Positions 32,944 through 41,977 of a DNA stretch of 64,000 nucleotides are shown piece by piece. The translations under genes were made by a program, and so were the position numbers. Positions within the stretch are counted from its first letter, which is position 1. Each line of letters opens with the position of its first letter. The notes under the pieces were generated by a model. That model did not search any database, had not been told where the DNA came from, and worked only from the letters and a program-made list of their open reading frames with translations. The stretch comes from Fictibacillus nanhaiensis. GTDB lineage: Bacteria; Bacillota; Bacilli; Bacillales; Fictibacillaceae. The stretch is from contig JAFHKR010000037.1 in NCBI GenBank assembly GCA_017052515.1, positions 1 through 64,000 of the forward strand, given 5' to 3'.

Positions 32944-35400
32944 ATGAACGCTTTTCGTTTGTTTGTGGCAGAAATGGCGAAGTTAGTAGGAAAAAAGGGT
33001 CTGCTGATCTCAGTCATTGCTGCGTTGCTCGTACCTGTCGTCTATGGTGGTATACTTCTATCACCAAAATGGGGGCCTTACGACAACTTGTCAAACTTGC
33101 CTGTTGCGGTAGTCAACAAGGACAAGGGGGCTTTATCGGACGATGAGCCGATCAATGTAGGAAAAGATCTAGTCGCAGATTTAAAGAAAGGAAAAGATCT
33201 CGGTTGGGAATTTGTAAGTGCTGAGGAAGCAAAAGAAGGCCTCGATAGTCTGAAATATTACATGGTTATTGAGATTCCAGAAGATTTTTCACAAAGGGTA
33301 ACAACTGTTTTAAGTGATAATCCCGAGAAGCTTCAGCTTACGTATATTCAAAACGAAGGATTAAATTTCATGGCAGCACAAGTCACAAGAAGTGCGACTG
33401 AAAAGCTCAGAGAAAAACTGGGAGATAAAATTACGGAGAAGTATGCAAACAATATGTTCGCTAGTCTCGGTGATGTATCAGAAGGTTTTCAATCAGCTGC
33501 AGATGGATCTGCGAAATTAAATACGGGAATGACTGATCTACGAGATGGAACAAACACACTTTTGGAATCGCTTACAAATAAAGCGGCTGATATTTCAAAG
33601 CTTGCAAGTGGTGCAAAAGAACTTAAAAATGGTGTAGGACAAATGGCTAGTTCTTTGTCAGCCAAACAGCCGGATATAAGCAAACTGGCCAACGGTTCAT
33701 CGCAACTAAGTGCTGGTATGAAGGAAATGCTTTCTTCCCTTCAATCTAAATCAGGTGATATTTCAAAGCTTGCAGCAGGTTCAGCTGCAGCTAATGAAGG
33801 AACAGGACTTTTATTACAAAATTTAAAAGATAAACAATCTGGAGTAAAAGACCTTGCAGCGGGTGCGAAACAACTTGGAGACAGCATACCGCAACTCAAA
33901 GCAGGAACAACGGGAATCTTAACAGGACTAAAAGGTGTTCAAAGTGCGATCAAGAATGAAATCGCTCCTGGAACACAGCAGATCTCGCAAGGCGTTGCTC
34001 AAGTGGCAGATGAATCTGCAAACCTAGGTAAGGGGCTGCAAGTGTTATCAAGTGATTTAAAGGCATATTTAGAGCAACACCCTGAACTATCCAAGGATCC
34101 TGCTTTTATGAAGATTTATGGTACGAGCCAAGCTATCACAACAGCTGCTACTGATCCAGCAAAAGCACAAAAGCTCCAGGCACTACAACAAGGAGCTGCA
34201 AAAATCGCAGGAGCTTTTACTGCAAATGCTGAACCTAATCCAAAGTCTGTCGCTGATGGGGTAAATCAGCTTGTAGCTGGCCAAACGTTAGTGGATAACG
34301 GTGTTGCGACATTAAGCCAAAAGGTACCTCTGCTTCAACAAGGGACTGCGTCGATTGAGAGTGGCTGGAACACGATGGTAGGTAAGGTAGGAGAGCTGCA
34401 CGCAGGTACATCTCAGATTGCAGCAGGAAACCAATCGGTCAATACGGGCTGGACATCTTTGACAAAAGGCGCATCCCAACTTAATGACGGTGCAACCCAA
34501 GTATCAGCAGGTAACTCTTCTGTTGAAAAAGGCTGGCGTGACCTAACTTCAGGCGCAACAAAGATTAACGATGGTATGTCACAGGTGAGTGATGGAAACG
34601 CAACAGTTGAAAAAGGCTGGGGTGACTTAACGGAAGGTGTAACCAAATTAAATGACGGTGCAGGGAAATTAAATGATGGAAGTAACGAGTTATCATCAGG
34701 TCTTAAAGACGGAGCAGATAAAACAGGTTCCATTAAAGCAGCCAATGATAAGAATTTGAGCATGTTTTCTTCACCTGTTGAGTTGAAGAGTGAAACGGTA
34801 AATAAGTACCCACTCTATCGTGACTCAACAGCTCCTTATGTTCTTTCACTAGCGCTATTCGTTGGAATCTTAATCATGTCGATGTTCATCAACTTTAAGA
34901 AGCCAGAAGGAGTTTCAGCGTTCTCTTGGTTTGGTGCTAAATTCATGAATCTAGGTGCGCTGGCGGTTGTACAAGCATTACTTCTTTCGACGGTCGTTTT
35001 ACTACTTTTAAATGTGAAAACTGGAAATCCACTTGGTTTCATAGCTTTTGCGGTATTTGTAAGTTTAGTATTCACAGGAATAGTTTTATTTTTTGCTTCG
35101 TTAGGGAACATTGGACGATTCATTGCTTTTGCTTTAGTAATCTTACAGCTTTCAACGACAGGTGCCAACTTGCCGATCGATATGCTGCCAGAGAATTTGC
35201 GTGCGCTAAGTGAGTTCTTGCCGTTCACATATTCCATCGCTGGGTTTAAGGCATTGATCTCATTGGGCAGTACGAGCTCTGCATTCTCTAATATGGGGAT
35301 ATTGTTCATCTATCTATTAAGTTTTAGTTTATTGTCGATCGCAGTCTATTTGTTTGCAAAGCCAAAAAGCGAACCTAAAAATCTAGATTTAGCGAGCTGA
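32944..35400 (+). CDS. yhgE: YhgE/Pip-family membrane protein
   Basis: About 818 residues. One N-terminal membrane helix (about 15-40) is followed by the YhgE/Pip start (VYGGILLSPKWGPYDNLSNL, AVVNKDKG). A very long extracytoplasmic region holds many repeats of the type GxxxLxxGxxxLxxG. Five or so C-terminal membrane helices (about 635-805) resemble ABC-2 permeases. Family members are phage-infection or ESX/Type VII-associated proteins in Gram-positives; the exact role is open. The chosen ATG has GGGGG eight nt upstream; the frame opens 36 nt earlier. A terminator follows. Confidence 0.85.
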   Translation: MNAFRLFVAEMAKLVGKKGLLISVIAALLVPVVYGGILLSPKWGPYDNLSNLPVAVVNKDKGALSDDEPINVGKDLVADLKKGKDLGWEFVSAEEAKEGLDSLKYYMVIEIPEDFSQRVTTVLSDNPEKLQLTYIQNEGLNFMAAQVTRSATEKLREKLGDKITEKYANNMFASLGDVSEGFQSAADGSAKLNTGMTDLRDGTNTLLESLTNKAADISKLASGAKELKNGVGQMASSLSAKQPDISKLANGSSQLSAGMKEMLSSLQSKSGDISKLAAGSAAANEGTGLLLQNLKDKQSGVKDLAAGAKQLGDSIPQLKAGTTGILTGLKGVQSAIKNEIAPGTQQISQGVAQVADESANLGKGLQVLSSDLKAYLEQHPELSKDPAFMKIYGTSQAITTAATDPAKAQKLQALQQGAAKIAGAFTANAEPNPKSVADGVNQLVAGQTLVDNGVATLSQKVPLLQQGTASIESGWNTMVGKVGELHAGTSQIAAGNQSVNTGWTSLTKGASQLNDGATQVSAGNSSVEKGWRDLTSGATKINDGMSQVSDGNATVEKGWGDLTEGVTKLNDGAGKLNDGSNELSSGLKDGADKTGSIKAANDKNLSMFSSPVELKSETVNKYPLYRDSTAPYVLSLALFVGILIMSMFINFKKPEGVSAFSWFGAKFMNLGALAVVQALLLSTVVLLLLNVKTGNPLGFIAFAVFVSLVFTGIVLFFASLGNIGRFIAFALVILQLSTTGANLPIDMLPENLRALSEFLPFTYSIAGFKALISLGSTSSAFSNMGILFIYLLSFSLLSIAVYLFAKPKSEPKNLDLAS

Positions 35401-35422
35401 TCAACATCAATGGATTAAAATA

Positions 35423-35458
35423 AAAAGTTCCTGGCAACTTAAGCTGGGAACTTTTTTT
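35423..35458 (+). terminator. Terminator after yhgE
   Basis: AAAGTTCC...GGAACTTT stem with an internal loop and T7. Confidence 0.8.
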
Positions 35459-35511
35459 GAATCTTCTTCTTGTACACTGAATATGTAGGTGTAAAGGAGG
35501 TTATTTCTCTA

Positions 35512-35715
35512 ATGTATAGAGACCGGCGTGCTACAGTATGTCTGATTTTAATGACCGTCTCCTTCGTTTCGATCCTCTTCATTTCTGCTGATATTTTTCA
35601 CTATATGCATATGATTAATGGTCTGTTGATCCGGCTTTTCCAATCGGTTCGCTTGTTATTTGTCATGGTAATCCTTTTTCTCTTTTCTATCCTTGTATTA
35701 TTTCGATATTTATAG
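35512..35715 (+). CDS. Small two-helix membrane protein
   Basis: 67 residues with two hydrophobic helices at about 8-30 and 42-65 and basic ends. The ATG has AAAGGAGG ten nt upstream, a strong site, and a terminator follows, so it is a real monocistronic gene. Function unknown. Confidence 0.6.
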   Translation: MYRDRRATVCLILMTVSFVSILFISADIFHYMHMINGLLIRLFQSVRLLFVMVILFLFSILVLFRYL

Positions 35716-35727
35716 ATGAGTTCTATA

Positions 35728-35752
35728 CCCCTATTTTAAAGGGGTTTTTATT
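35728..35752 (+). terminator. Terminator after small membrane gene
   Basis: ACCCC-TATTTTAAA-GGGGT with T5. Confidence 0.75.
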
Positions 35753-35833
35753 TTGATAAAAAAGCATAATGTTTTATCAATAAAATAAAATAGTTCAAAA
35801 GCCATACATATCTCATCAGGAGGAGGAGATTTA

Positions 35834-36511
35834 ATGAAATGGGAATTATCCGTTGTTAAGAAGAAGTGGGTTTATTTAAGCTTAATAGGACTTTTTTTAG
35901 CAGCGGTTATCGCTTTTTCAGCACATGCAATAGGTTACAACAAAGCTTCTGTTCTTCTCAAAGATAAAAAAGTTGTAGCAAGGGAAATTGATGGTGAGAT
36001 TAAAGAATGGCAAAAAGAGTTAGAAAGTTTAGAAGAAAACGTGGAGACAATGGAGGAAGAAAAGAGTAACAAACAAGCAGAATTGAATGGTCTTCAGATA
36101 CAGGTAGATGAAGCTTCAGAATTGATCAGCCAAAAAGATGCGATTCAAAAAGAGCTAGATGAATTAGGCGTACAAGTAAAAGGAAAGAAAGATGAATTGA
36201 AAAACCTCAGCGGAGAGATCGCAAATAAACAAGGTGAGCTTGATACTTTAAATAAAGGCATTCTAGTTAAAAAGAAAGAGCCACGAACATTAGTGGCAGG
36301 CGTTTTTATAGCAGGTAAAGATATAGCGCCAGGGAGGTATAAAGTAGAGCCCGTGAACGGATTTGGAAATTACTTTGTGAATGGAGGCAGTAAAGTCAAT
36401 ATCATCTTAGGAAGAGGGAATGACCTGTTCCTACCTGAATACGTGTTTGAATTGGTTGAAGGAGACGAGATTGAAGCAACATTGTCTGTGAAATATACGT
36501 TAGTAGAGTAA
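35834..36511 (+). CDS. Membrane-anchored coiled-coil protein
   Basis: 225 residues. There is one N-terminal helix (about 12-34). A long coiled coil (about 45-150) has heptads such as ELESLEENVETMEEEK, and a compact C-terminal domain (155-225) has GVFIAGKDIAPGRYKVEPV and GRGNDLFLPEYV, probably a beta-rich extracellular module. GGAGGAGG lies seven nt before the ATG. No enzyme motif is seen. It likely sits on the outer face of the membrane. Confidence 0.65.
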   Translation: MKWELSVVKKKWVYLSLIGLFLAAVIAFSAHAIGYNKASVLLKDKKVVAREIDGEIKEWQKELESLEENVETMEEEKSNKQAELNGLQIQVDEASELISQKDAIQKELDELGVQVKGKKDELKNLSGEIANKQGELDTLNKGILVKKKEPRTLVAGVFIAGKDIAPGRYKVEPVNGFGNYFVNGGSKVNIILGRGNDLFLPEYVFELVEGDEIEATLSVKYTLVE

Positions 36512-36614
36512 TAAAAAAGTTAGACAGGTGAATTTTTTAAAGGAAGTTTAAAAGAACTTGTCATAAATGTCCTACTTGCTGCTTATATATAGAACAAGTT
36601 AGTTGTAGGTTTTA

Positions 36615-36656
36615 ATGCAGGGCTTCGTTGATCCAATGAAGCCCTGCATTTTTTTG
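36615..36656 (+). terminator. Strong hairpin terminator
   Basis: ATGCAGGGCTTC (36615-36626) pairs perfectly with GAAGCCCTGCAT (36638-36649) and is followed by T7. Confidence 0.85.
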
Positions 36657-36678
36657 TTTTATAAAGCGCAATTAATAT

Positions 36679-36789
36679 ATAATGACGAGTTTGCCTATTT
36701 TATTGAAACTTTTACACGATATATTCACCAATTCCCCCATTATATTGACGAGTTTGTATGTTATATCGACGAGTCTACATCATTCGACA
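36679..36789. repeat. 21-nt imperfect tandem array, about five units
   Basis: Units begin near 36682, 36702, 36723, 36745 and 36766 and share ATTGACGAGTTTG followed by a variable TAT-rich half. Read on the plus strand they give heptads of the type YIDEFxx (YIHQFPH, YIDEFVC). No ribosome binding site leads into them, so translation is not supported. A second array with the same period but another unit lies at 41978-42082. Confidence 0.6.
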
Positions 36790-36848
36790 TCAGCTGTATT
36801 TAATAATAACTTGTAGCCAAATGAGCTTTTCGTAATTTAAACAACTGT

Positions 36849-37505
36849 TTAAATCACCTGAATCTCAGCACTCCCACCATTCACTTGAGTGAACATCTTA
36901 GCCATAGATTCCAACAGCTCATGAGCCTCACTCTTATCCATAGATGGCTGCAGGTACACGATATGCAGCGCGTTTTTTACACTCTCATCTACCATCGTGC
37001 GTTTTGAATCTACGATGGGACTGCCAAACGCACCAACATCGTCTCTAGACAGTAACTTACCTTCCATGTTCATCTCACGTCCGTTTAACCCTTCATACGA
37101 ATCTTCAGCACCACCCATACGTATCTCCACATCACCTTGAATTCGATCTAAGTTATAAAGACCGATCGGAATTGCAAATCGAATAGAGAAGAAGTTGTTT
37201 ACATCGACCCCAGAATTGATTGGAGGTAGGTCTTTCCCGCTTAACACCCGTCGCAACAATGCTTCTGAAGCGGGACGATACCTAGAAGGATCCATTCCTA
37301 ATGTTTTAAACACTTGACGATATTCTGCGACACCAGGGTAATCGGCAGGATTTTTTTCTTCAAGTCGGAGTGATTCTGTAAATAGCTGGAACCTGCCTTT
37401 AATCATTTGCGGTGATTCGCTAATCGCGATATTATGGTATGTAATTGTGCCTATTTTAAAGTCAGGGACAAGTTCGTTTAGTTTAGGATGAATCGTTATC
37501 ATCAT
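36849..37505 (-). CDS. B3/B4 tRNA-binding-domain protein
   Basis: About 218 residues that read as a stand-alone B3/B4 domain, as found in the phenylalanyl-tRNA synthetase beta subunit: EYRQVFKTLGMDPSRYRPAS, SEALLRRVLSGKDLPPINS, and NNFFSIRFAIPIGLYNLDRI. Free-standing forms are thought to edit mischarged tRNA or amino-acid adducts. Two adjacent ATGs (37505 and 37502) are possible starts. The gene is divergent from queG with a shared 75-nt promoter region. Confidence 0.8.
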   Translation of the reverse strand: MMITIHPKLNELVPDFKIGTITYHNIAISESPQMIKGRFQLFTESLRLEEKNPADYPGVAEYRQVFKTLGMDPSRYRPASEALLRRVLSGKDLPPINSGVDVNNFFSIRFAIPIGLYNLDRIQGDVEIRMGGAEDSYEGLNGREMNMEGKLLSRDDVGAFGSPIVDSKRTMVDESVKNALHIVYLQPSMDKSEAHELLESMAKMFTQVNGGSAEIQVI

Positions 37506-37578
37506 GTAACCCCGTTTCTTATTTAAGTAATTGTAGTTTATCATAATTGTTGAAAATAAATGTAAAGGAGGGATATGC

Positions 37579-38724
37579 GTGACAAGTGCCCAGTTGAAGG
37601 AAGAGATCGTTGCATATAGTAAAGAAATCGGAATCGACAAAATTGGGTTTGCACATGCTGATGTATTTGCCGAGCTCAAAGAACGTCTCCGATTACAACA
37701 AGACCTTAATTATCAATCAGGATTCGAAGAAAGTGATATAGAAAAGAGAACAGAGCCTGATCGGCTTCTGTCCGGTGCTTCCAGTATCATATCAATCGCT
37801 CTTGCATATCCCTCCAAGATGAAAGATGCTCCAAGAAGTGTTCGAGGAGAGCGCAGAGGAATTTTTTGCAGAGCATCATGGGGTAAAGACTACCACCATA
37901 TATTAAGAGAAAAGCTCTCATTACTGGAGGCTTTTATTATAGAAAAAGTTCCAGGTGCCGCTGTGAAATCAATGGTAGACACTGGTGAACTATCGGATCG
38001 GGCTGTTGCTGAGAGAGCCGGGATCGGATGGAGTGCCAAAAACTGTGCGATCATGTCACCTGAGTTTGGTTCTTATATGTATCTCGGTGAAATGATTACT
38101 AACATTGCGTTTCCTGCAGACACACCAATGGAGGATCAGTGCGGTTCGTGCAATAAATGTGTCGATGCATGTCCGACTAATGCTCTTGTACAAGGAGGAC
38201 AGCTTGATTCGTCAAAGTGTATCGCCTTTTTAACGCAAACGAAAGGATTTCTGCCTGATCAGTATAGAGATAAGCTCGGTAACCGTTTATATGGGTGTGA
38301 TACATGTCAGACCGTATGCCCTGAAAATAAGGGGAAAGATTTTCATCATCATATGGAAATGGAGCCTGATCCAGAGATCGTTAAGCCTCTTTTAAAGCCG
38401 TTGTTGTCGATAAGCAATAGAGAGTTCAAAGAAAAATTCGGTTACATTTCAGGCAGTTGGAGGGGAAAGAAGCCTATTCAACGAAATGCGATTATCGCTT
38501 TAGCTCATTTTAAAGATGAAACAGCCATTCCGGATCTATTAATGTTACTCAATCATGACCCACGTCCCGTAATTCGAGGTACTGCGGCATGGGCAATTGG
38601 TAAGATTGGCGGAGAAAATGCGGAATTAGAACTATTAACTGCAAAAGAGAGTGAAAAAGACGATTTGGTCACGCTAGAGATTGAAAAGGGACTGAAAATG
38701 GTTCGAAATCAAGAAATTTCGTAA
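37579..38724 (+). CDS. queG: Epoxyqueuosine reductase QueG
   Basis: 381 residues. QueG performs the last step of queuosine synthesis, reducing epoxyqueuosine in tRNA with cobalamin and two 4Fe-4S clusters. The catalytic Asp is in SMVDTGELSDRAVAERAGIG (D134). Cluster cysteines are in CGSCNKCVDACP (188-199) and CDTCQTVCP (240-248). A HEAT-like tail (290-370) follows. Start GTG with AAAGGAGGG eight nt upstream. It corresponds to yhbA of B. subtilis, and yhbB and trmL follow in the same order. Confidence 0.95.
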   Translation: MTSAQLKEEIVAYSKEIGIDKIGFAHADVFAELKERLRLQQDLNYQSGFEESDIEKRTEPDRLLSGASSIISIALAYPSKMKDAPRSVRGERRGIFCRASWGKDYHHILREKLSLLEAFIIEKVPGAAVKSMVDTGELSDRAVAERAGIGWSAKNCAIMSPEFGSYMYLGEMITNIAFPADTPMEDQCGSCNKCVDACPTNALVQGGQLDSSKCIAFLTQTKGFLPDQYRDKLGNRLYGCDTCQTVCPENKGKDFHHHMEMEPDPEIVKPLLKPLLSISNREFKEKFGYISGSWRGKKPIQRNAIIALAHFKDETAIPDLLMLLNHDPRPVIRGTAAWAIGKIGGENAELELLTAKESEKDDLVTLEIEKGLKMVRNQEIS

Positions 38725-38783
38725 TCGCATATGTTTGGAGTGTCCGATATAGTAAGGTCAAGTAATGAAAAGAAGGGATAATT

Positions 38784-39320
38784 ATGTGTCAGATTAAAAC
38801 GTTACTCTATTACGAAGAAATGGAAAGCGTAATCGGACCGTTAACAATCATTGCAACGGAGAACGGAATCTGCCGTCTCGATTTTGGTTCAATGGAGGAT
38901 AACCTTCCAACTTTACGTTCATGGATGGCGAAACATTTTATTAAGGGAGAACTGATACACTCTCCTGAACGATTGGATGATACCGTTCAACAACTACACG
39001 CTTACTTTGCAGGCAACCTGCATGCATTTAGTGTGAACTATGATTTATTTGGTACCGCTTTTCAAAAAAAGGTATGGAATCAGCTGACGAGTATTCCTTA
39101 TGGTGTAACTTGTTCATATAAGGAAGTGGCTCAAGGCATTGGTGCCCCTAAGGCCGTTCGAGCTGTAGGCAGCGCGAACAACCAAAATCCAGTACCTGTT
39201 TTTATTCCATGTCACCGTGTGATTGGAAGTAATGGAGCACTTGTAGGCTATGGCGGGGGATTAGATAAAAAAGAAATATTGTTGTCGATTGAACAGAATA
39301 GCTGCAAGAAGACATCCTAG
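38784..39320 (+). CDS. ogt: Methylated-DNA--protein-cysteine methyltransferase
   Basis: 178 residues. A suicide enzyme that removes O6-methyl groups from guanine. The acceptor site is IPCHRVIGSNG with C143. The helix-turn-helix region FQKKVWNQLTSIPYG and SYKEVAQGIGAPKAVRAVG fits the family. A ribonuclease-like N-terminal domain spans 1-85. AAGAAGGGA lies before the ATG; queG is 59 nt upstream and may be co-transcribed. A terminator follows. Confidence 0.93.
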   Translation: MCQIKTLLYYEEMESVIGPLTIIATENGICRLDFGSMEDNLPTLRSWMAKHFIKGELIHSPERLDDTVQQLHAYFAGNLHAFSVNYDLFGTAFQKKVWNQLTSIPYGVTCSYKEVAQGIGAPKAVRAVGSANNQNPVPVFIPCHRVIGSNGALVGYGGGLDKKEILLSIEQNSCKKTS

Positions 39321-39347
39321 AGAGCCCTTAAAGGGTTCTTTTTTTTG
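39321..39347 (+). terminator. Terminator after ogt
   Basis: AGAGCCCTT pairs with AAGGGTTCT, then T8. Confidence 0.8.
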
Positions 39348-39388
39348 ATATCCCACTCATATGTTAGTAGAAGCAGGAGGGATGTCTG

Positions 39389-40270
39389 ATGTGGATGGAA
39401 ACACTTAAAGCTTATATTCAAAACCAATCCCAATGGATGATTCATGCAGATGCAGATGGAAGAGGTTTCTTTTTACGAGAAGAACAAGAGAGTTTTATTC
39501 GAAAAAAACAAATGTATACCGATAGAAATGCGTTTATCGTGAACAATCAAACGAACGGAAGCGTCTTACGAACGACTGAATCTGAGGATAAGGTTCAGGT
39601 GGATTATCTAGTCCATTACAGCTTTTTGATCAAACAGGGGTTTGATTTCTATGTGGAAGAAATCTCTCAAGAGCGACGTGCTACGTTTCAAGATGGTGAT
39701 ATGAAGAGCGATGAGCCCGTGAATGTGGAAGGAAACTATAGAGAACTTCCGAAGATCGAGCGGGAGAACGAATCGATCGCACCGACGAAGGGTGGGTATG
39801 ATCGGCTTGCTGCCGTACGCTATGCAGAAAGATGGTGGAATACGTTTAATCCTGCCTATAAATCTTTTGAGAATGATTGCACGAATTATATTTCTCAAAG
39901 TCTACATGCAGGTGGCATTCCGATGACTTCTCAATCGATTAAGTCGAAGGGGTGGTGGATGCGAAATAATTCTTGGAGCTATAGTTGGTCTGTAGCCAAT
40001 GCGATGAGATGGTATTTGAGCGGTTCTAAATCGACTCTTCAAGCACAAGAGAAATCAGCTGCGCATCTTCTTTTGCCGGGAGATGTGATCTGTTATGACT
40101 TTGATGGAGATGGCCATTATCAACATACGACGATTGTGGTCGCAAAGGATCCTTCGGGAGAACCACTCGTAAATGCCCATACAACAAACAGTAGAATGAG
40201 GTACTGGGGCTATGAAGATTCAACAGCGTACACGAAGCGCATTCAATATAAATTTTTTCATATTCTTTAA
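39389..40270 (+). CDS. yhbB: Amidase-domain protein YhbB
   Basis: 293 residues. The C-terminal half (about 130-290) is an amidase_6-type domain: YDRLAAVRYAERWW, FENDCTNYISQSLHAGGIPM with the likely catalytic Cys (about 169), and YQHTTIVV with the catalytic His. The N-terminal half is not recognised and has no signal peptide. GGAGGG precedes the ATG. The position between queG and trmL matches B. subtilis yhbB. It probably acts on peptide or cell-wall amide bonds. Confidence 0.82.
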   Translation: MWMETLKAYIQNQSQWMIHADADGRGFFLREEQESFIRKKQMYTDRNAFIVNNQTNGSVLRTTESEDKVQVDYLVHYSFLIKQGFDFYVEEISQERRATFQDGDMKSDEPVNVEGNYRELPKIERENESIAPTKGGYDRLAAVRYAERWWNTFNPAYKSFENDCTNYISQSLHAGGIPMTSQSIKSKGWWMRNNSWSYSWSVANAMRWYLSGSKSTLQAQEKSAAHLLLPGDVICYDFDGDGHYQHTTIVVAKDPSGEPLVNAHTTNSRMRYWGYEDSTAYTKRIQYKFFHIL

Positions 40271-40355
40271 GAAGAAGCTTGCCTTCAGAGAGTGATATTC
40301 CAAAAAAAGTGCTATAATAAGTACTTGTTGGAATATTGTTTTTGAGGTGAGCTTT

Positions 40356-40829
40356 TTGGCTATACATGTTGTTTTATTCGAACCGTTAATTCCTGCGAAC
40401 ACAGGAAACATCGCACGTACTTGTGCCGGAACAGGTGCACATCTGCATCTCATTCATCCACTCGGATTTTCTTTAGAAGACAAATACTTAAAGCGTGCTG
40501 GCCTTGATTATTGGGAGCATGTAAAATTGTCTCATCATGATTCCTTGGATGCTTTTTATAATGAATACCCAGACGGGGAGTTTTACTACATCACCAAATT
40601 TGGTGAACAGACGTACTCCAATTTTGATTACTCTGATTCAGAGAAGGATGTTTTCTTTGTTTTTGGAAAAGAAACGAAGGGACTTCCCCGTGAAGTGATC
40701 GATTCAAACATGGAAAGATGTTTGCGTATTCCAATGAATGAACACATTCGTTCATTGAACCTATCGAATACGGCTGCGATCTTAATCTATGAAGCATTGC
40801 GTCAACAAAGTTTTGGAGAGTTGAAATAA
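40356..40829 (+). CDS. trmL: tRNA (cytidine/uridine-34-2'-O)-methyltransferase
   Basis: About 157 residues, SPOUT fold. TrmL (CspR) methylates the wobble base of tRNA-Leu isoacceptors. Motifs: EPLIPANTGNIARTCAGTG (motif 1), FVFGKETKGLP (motif 2) and IPMNEHIRSLNLSNTAAI (motif 3), making the SAM knot. Start TTG with GAGGTGA five nt upstream, preferred to the GTG inside that binding site. The tRNA-Leu(CAA) it would modify is encoded at 1291. Confidence 0.93.
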   Translation: MAIHVVLFEPLIPANTGNIARTCAGTGAHLHLIHPLGFSLEDKYLKRAGLDYWEHVKLSHHDSLDAFYNEYPDGEFYYITKFGEQTYSNFDYSDSEKDVFFVFGKETKGLPREVIDSNMERCLRIPMNEHIRSLNLSNTAAILIYEALRQQSFGELK

Positions 40830-40850
40830 GCTGTTTTCGTACTGTAAGTG

Positions 40851-41103
40851 GTTGATTTCCGTTACAGGTGCTCGCTTTCCGCGGGGCAGGCGGCGAGCCA
40901 CATTCGCAAGTTTCACTTATAAGTGTCTCACCTGTCTAGTGGCAGTGGCTAGCCCCTCGAGGTCAAAAGCTAAATGATCCAGAAGGCAAAGTGCGCCTTC
41001 CTTGCTCATTCAACTTTTGCTTGTCGGGGCTGAACGAGCCACTTCCACTTTTCGAACTGCCCGCCTGTCCCACAGGAGTCTCCCACCTTACACTCCAATC
41101 AAC
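40851..41103. repeat. Long palindromic intergenic repeat, copy A, with nested insert
   Basis: Begins GTTGATTTCCGTTACAGGTG and ends CACTCCAATCAAC; the ends are inverted (GTTGATT/AATCAAC). The outer halves match copy B at 48426-48553. About 126 extra nt sit in the middle (about 40941-41066) and are themselves an inverted repeat (AGTGGCTAGCCC...GGGGCTGAACGAGCCACT, CAAAAGC...CAACTTTTG). It is noncoding. Similar GTTGATTTCCG...CAATCAAC elements are widespread in Bacillaceae intergenic DNA. Confidence 0.8.
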
Positions 41104-41143
41104 TTGTCAATGATGAACAAACACAATATCTTTGAGAGAATAA

Positions 41144-41172
41144 AAAAACGTCCTGATTAAAGGGACGTTTTT
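41144..41172. terminator. Bidirectional terminator
   Basis: AAAAACGTCC pairs with GGACGTTTTT around TGATTAAAG; it serves the minus-strand small gene that ends at 41192. Confidence 0.8.
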
Positions 41173-41191
41173 ACTTCCATATGTATATGGA

Positions 41192-41281
41192 TTAGTTTTT
41201 TCCAGGACGATCGTTATAGCCTGCTGTAAAGATGGCAGTCAGGAAGGCGAGCATCACGAGTAGGATGAGGATAAAATCCAT
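41192..41281 (-). CDS. 29-residue single-helix membrane peptide
   Basis: A small frame reading MDFILILLVMLAFLTAIFTA then GYNDRPGKN, one membrane helix plus a short polar tail. AAAGGAGGAG lies six nt before the ATG and a terminator lies 20 nt after the stop, which together support a real gene despite its size. Function unknown; similar tiny membrane peptides are common in spore formers. Confidence 0.65.
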   Translation of the reverse strand: MDFILILLVMLAFLTAIFTAGYNDRPGKN

Positions 41282-41396
41282 TTGAACTCCTCCTTTGAAA
41301 GTAATATTATTCTTTCCAGTATCTTTTCTCATTATAAATGAAAACGGTTTTCATGGGAATGTATTTCTGCTGAAATTTAACAATTTGAGGGGATTC

Positions 41397-41966
41397 GTGC
41401 TAGCATCGATGAAGAAAAACGTATATATGACAGGGTATCTTCCCTTGTTTTCTATTATTCTGTTCAGTTCAGGGTTTGCCATTTATTTTGAAAGACTCTT
41501 GATTGATAAGCTTACATACTTTGGTGTGTATCAGGGGATGCAAGAATTATTTGACGATCATGTGATTCACTTATCGATCGGTTTTTGTTTGTTTCTGCTG
41601 TTCTTTATGATGTTTGCAGCTCTTAAGCTGCTGTCTGATACGCTGACGCACCTCAGCTTGTTCTTTTTTTCAAAAGATACAGAGGGAAACCTGCTTCAGC
41701 AAGGAAAAGGCGGGAGCTGGTACTTTTTTGTAGGCGGTATGCTTGCGATCGCGCTGAACCATTACGTGCTGCTGATAGGGATTGTGTTTATTGTTGCATC
41801 TCTTTTGTACTTTTTTCAATTCTTATTGCGTATCAGCTACAGTTTATCAACCATAGGGATCATGGGAATGGTATTTCTGAACTTATTCTTTTGGACAGGT
41901 TTCGGGCTGCTTGTGGTCTATACGGTGATGCGTTTGTACAATGCGTTTGTGGCAGCTATTACGTAG
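41397..41966 (+). CDS. Multi-pass membrane protein, YufK/DUF5366-like
   Basis: About 189 residues with five to six hydrophobic helices (about 12-30, 52-75, 100-125, 128-150, 160-185). The size and pattern fit B. subtilis YufK, function unknown; the family call is tentative. Start GTG with GAGGGG five nt upstream; the frame is open 100 nt further up without a binding site. The 21-nt repeat array follows directly. Confidence 0.55.
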   Translation: MLASMKKNVYMTGYLPLFSIILFSSGFAIYFERLLIDKLTYFGVYQGMQELFDDHVIHLSIGFCLFLLFFMMFAALKLLSDTLTHLSLFFFSKDTEGNLLQQGKGGSWYFFVGGMLAIALNHYVLLIGIVFIVASLLYFFQFLLRISYSLSTIGIMGMVFLNLFFWTGFGLLVVYTVMRLYNAFVAAIT

Positions 41967-41977
41967 AGATTTATCTA

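Noticed and set aside
33489-35309. Minus-strand frames inside yhgE
   Set aside because: They are reverse-complement shadows of the repetitive Gly/Ser/Leu-rich region.
36615-36803. 62-residue gene containing the YIDEF heptads
   Set aside because: Its start lies in the arm of a strong terminator hairpin and has no ribosome binding site; treated as a repeat array.
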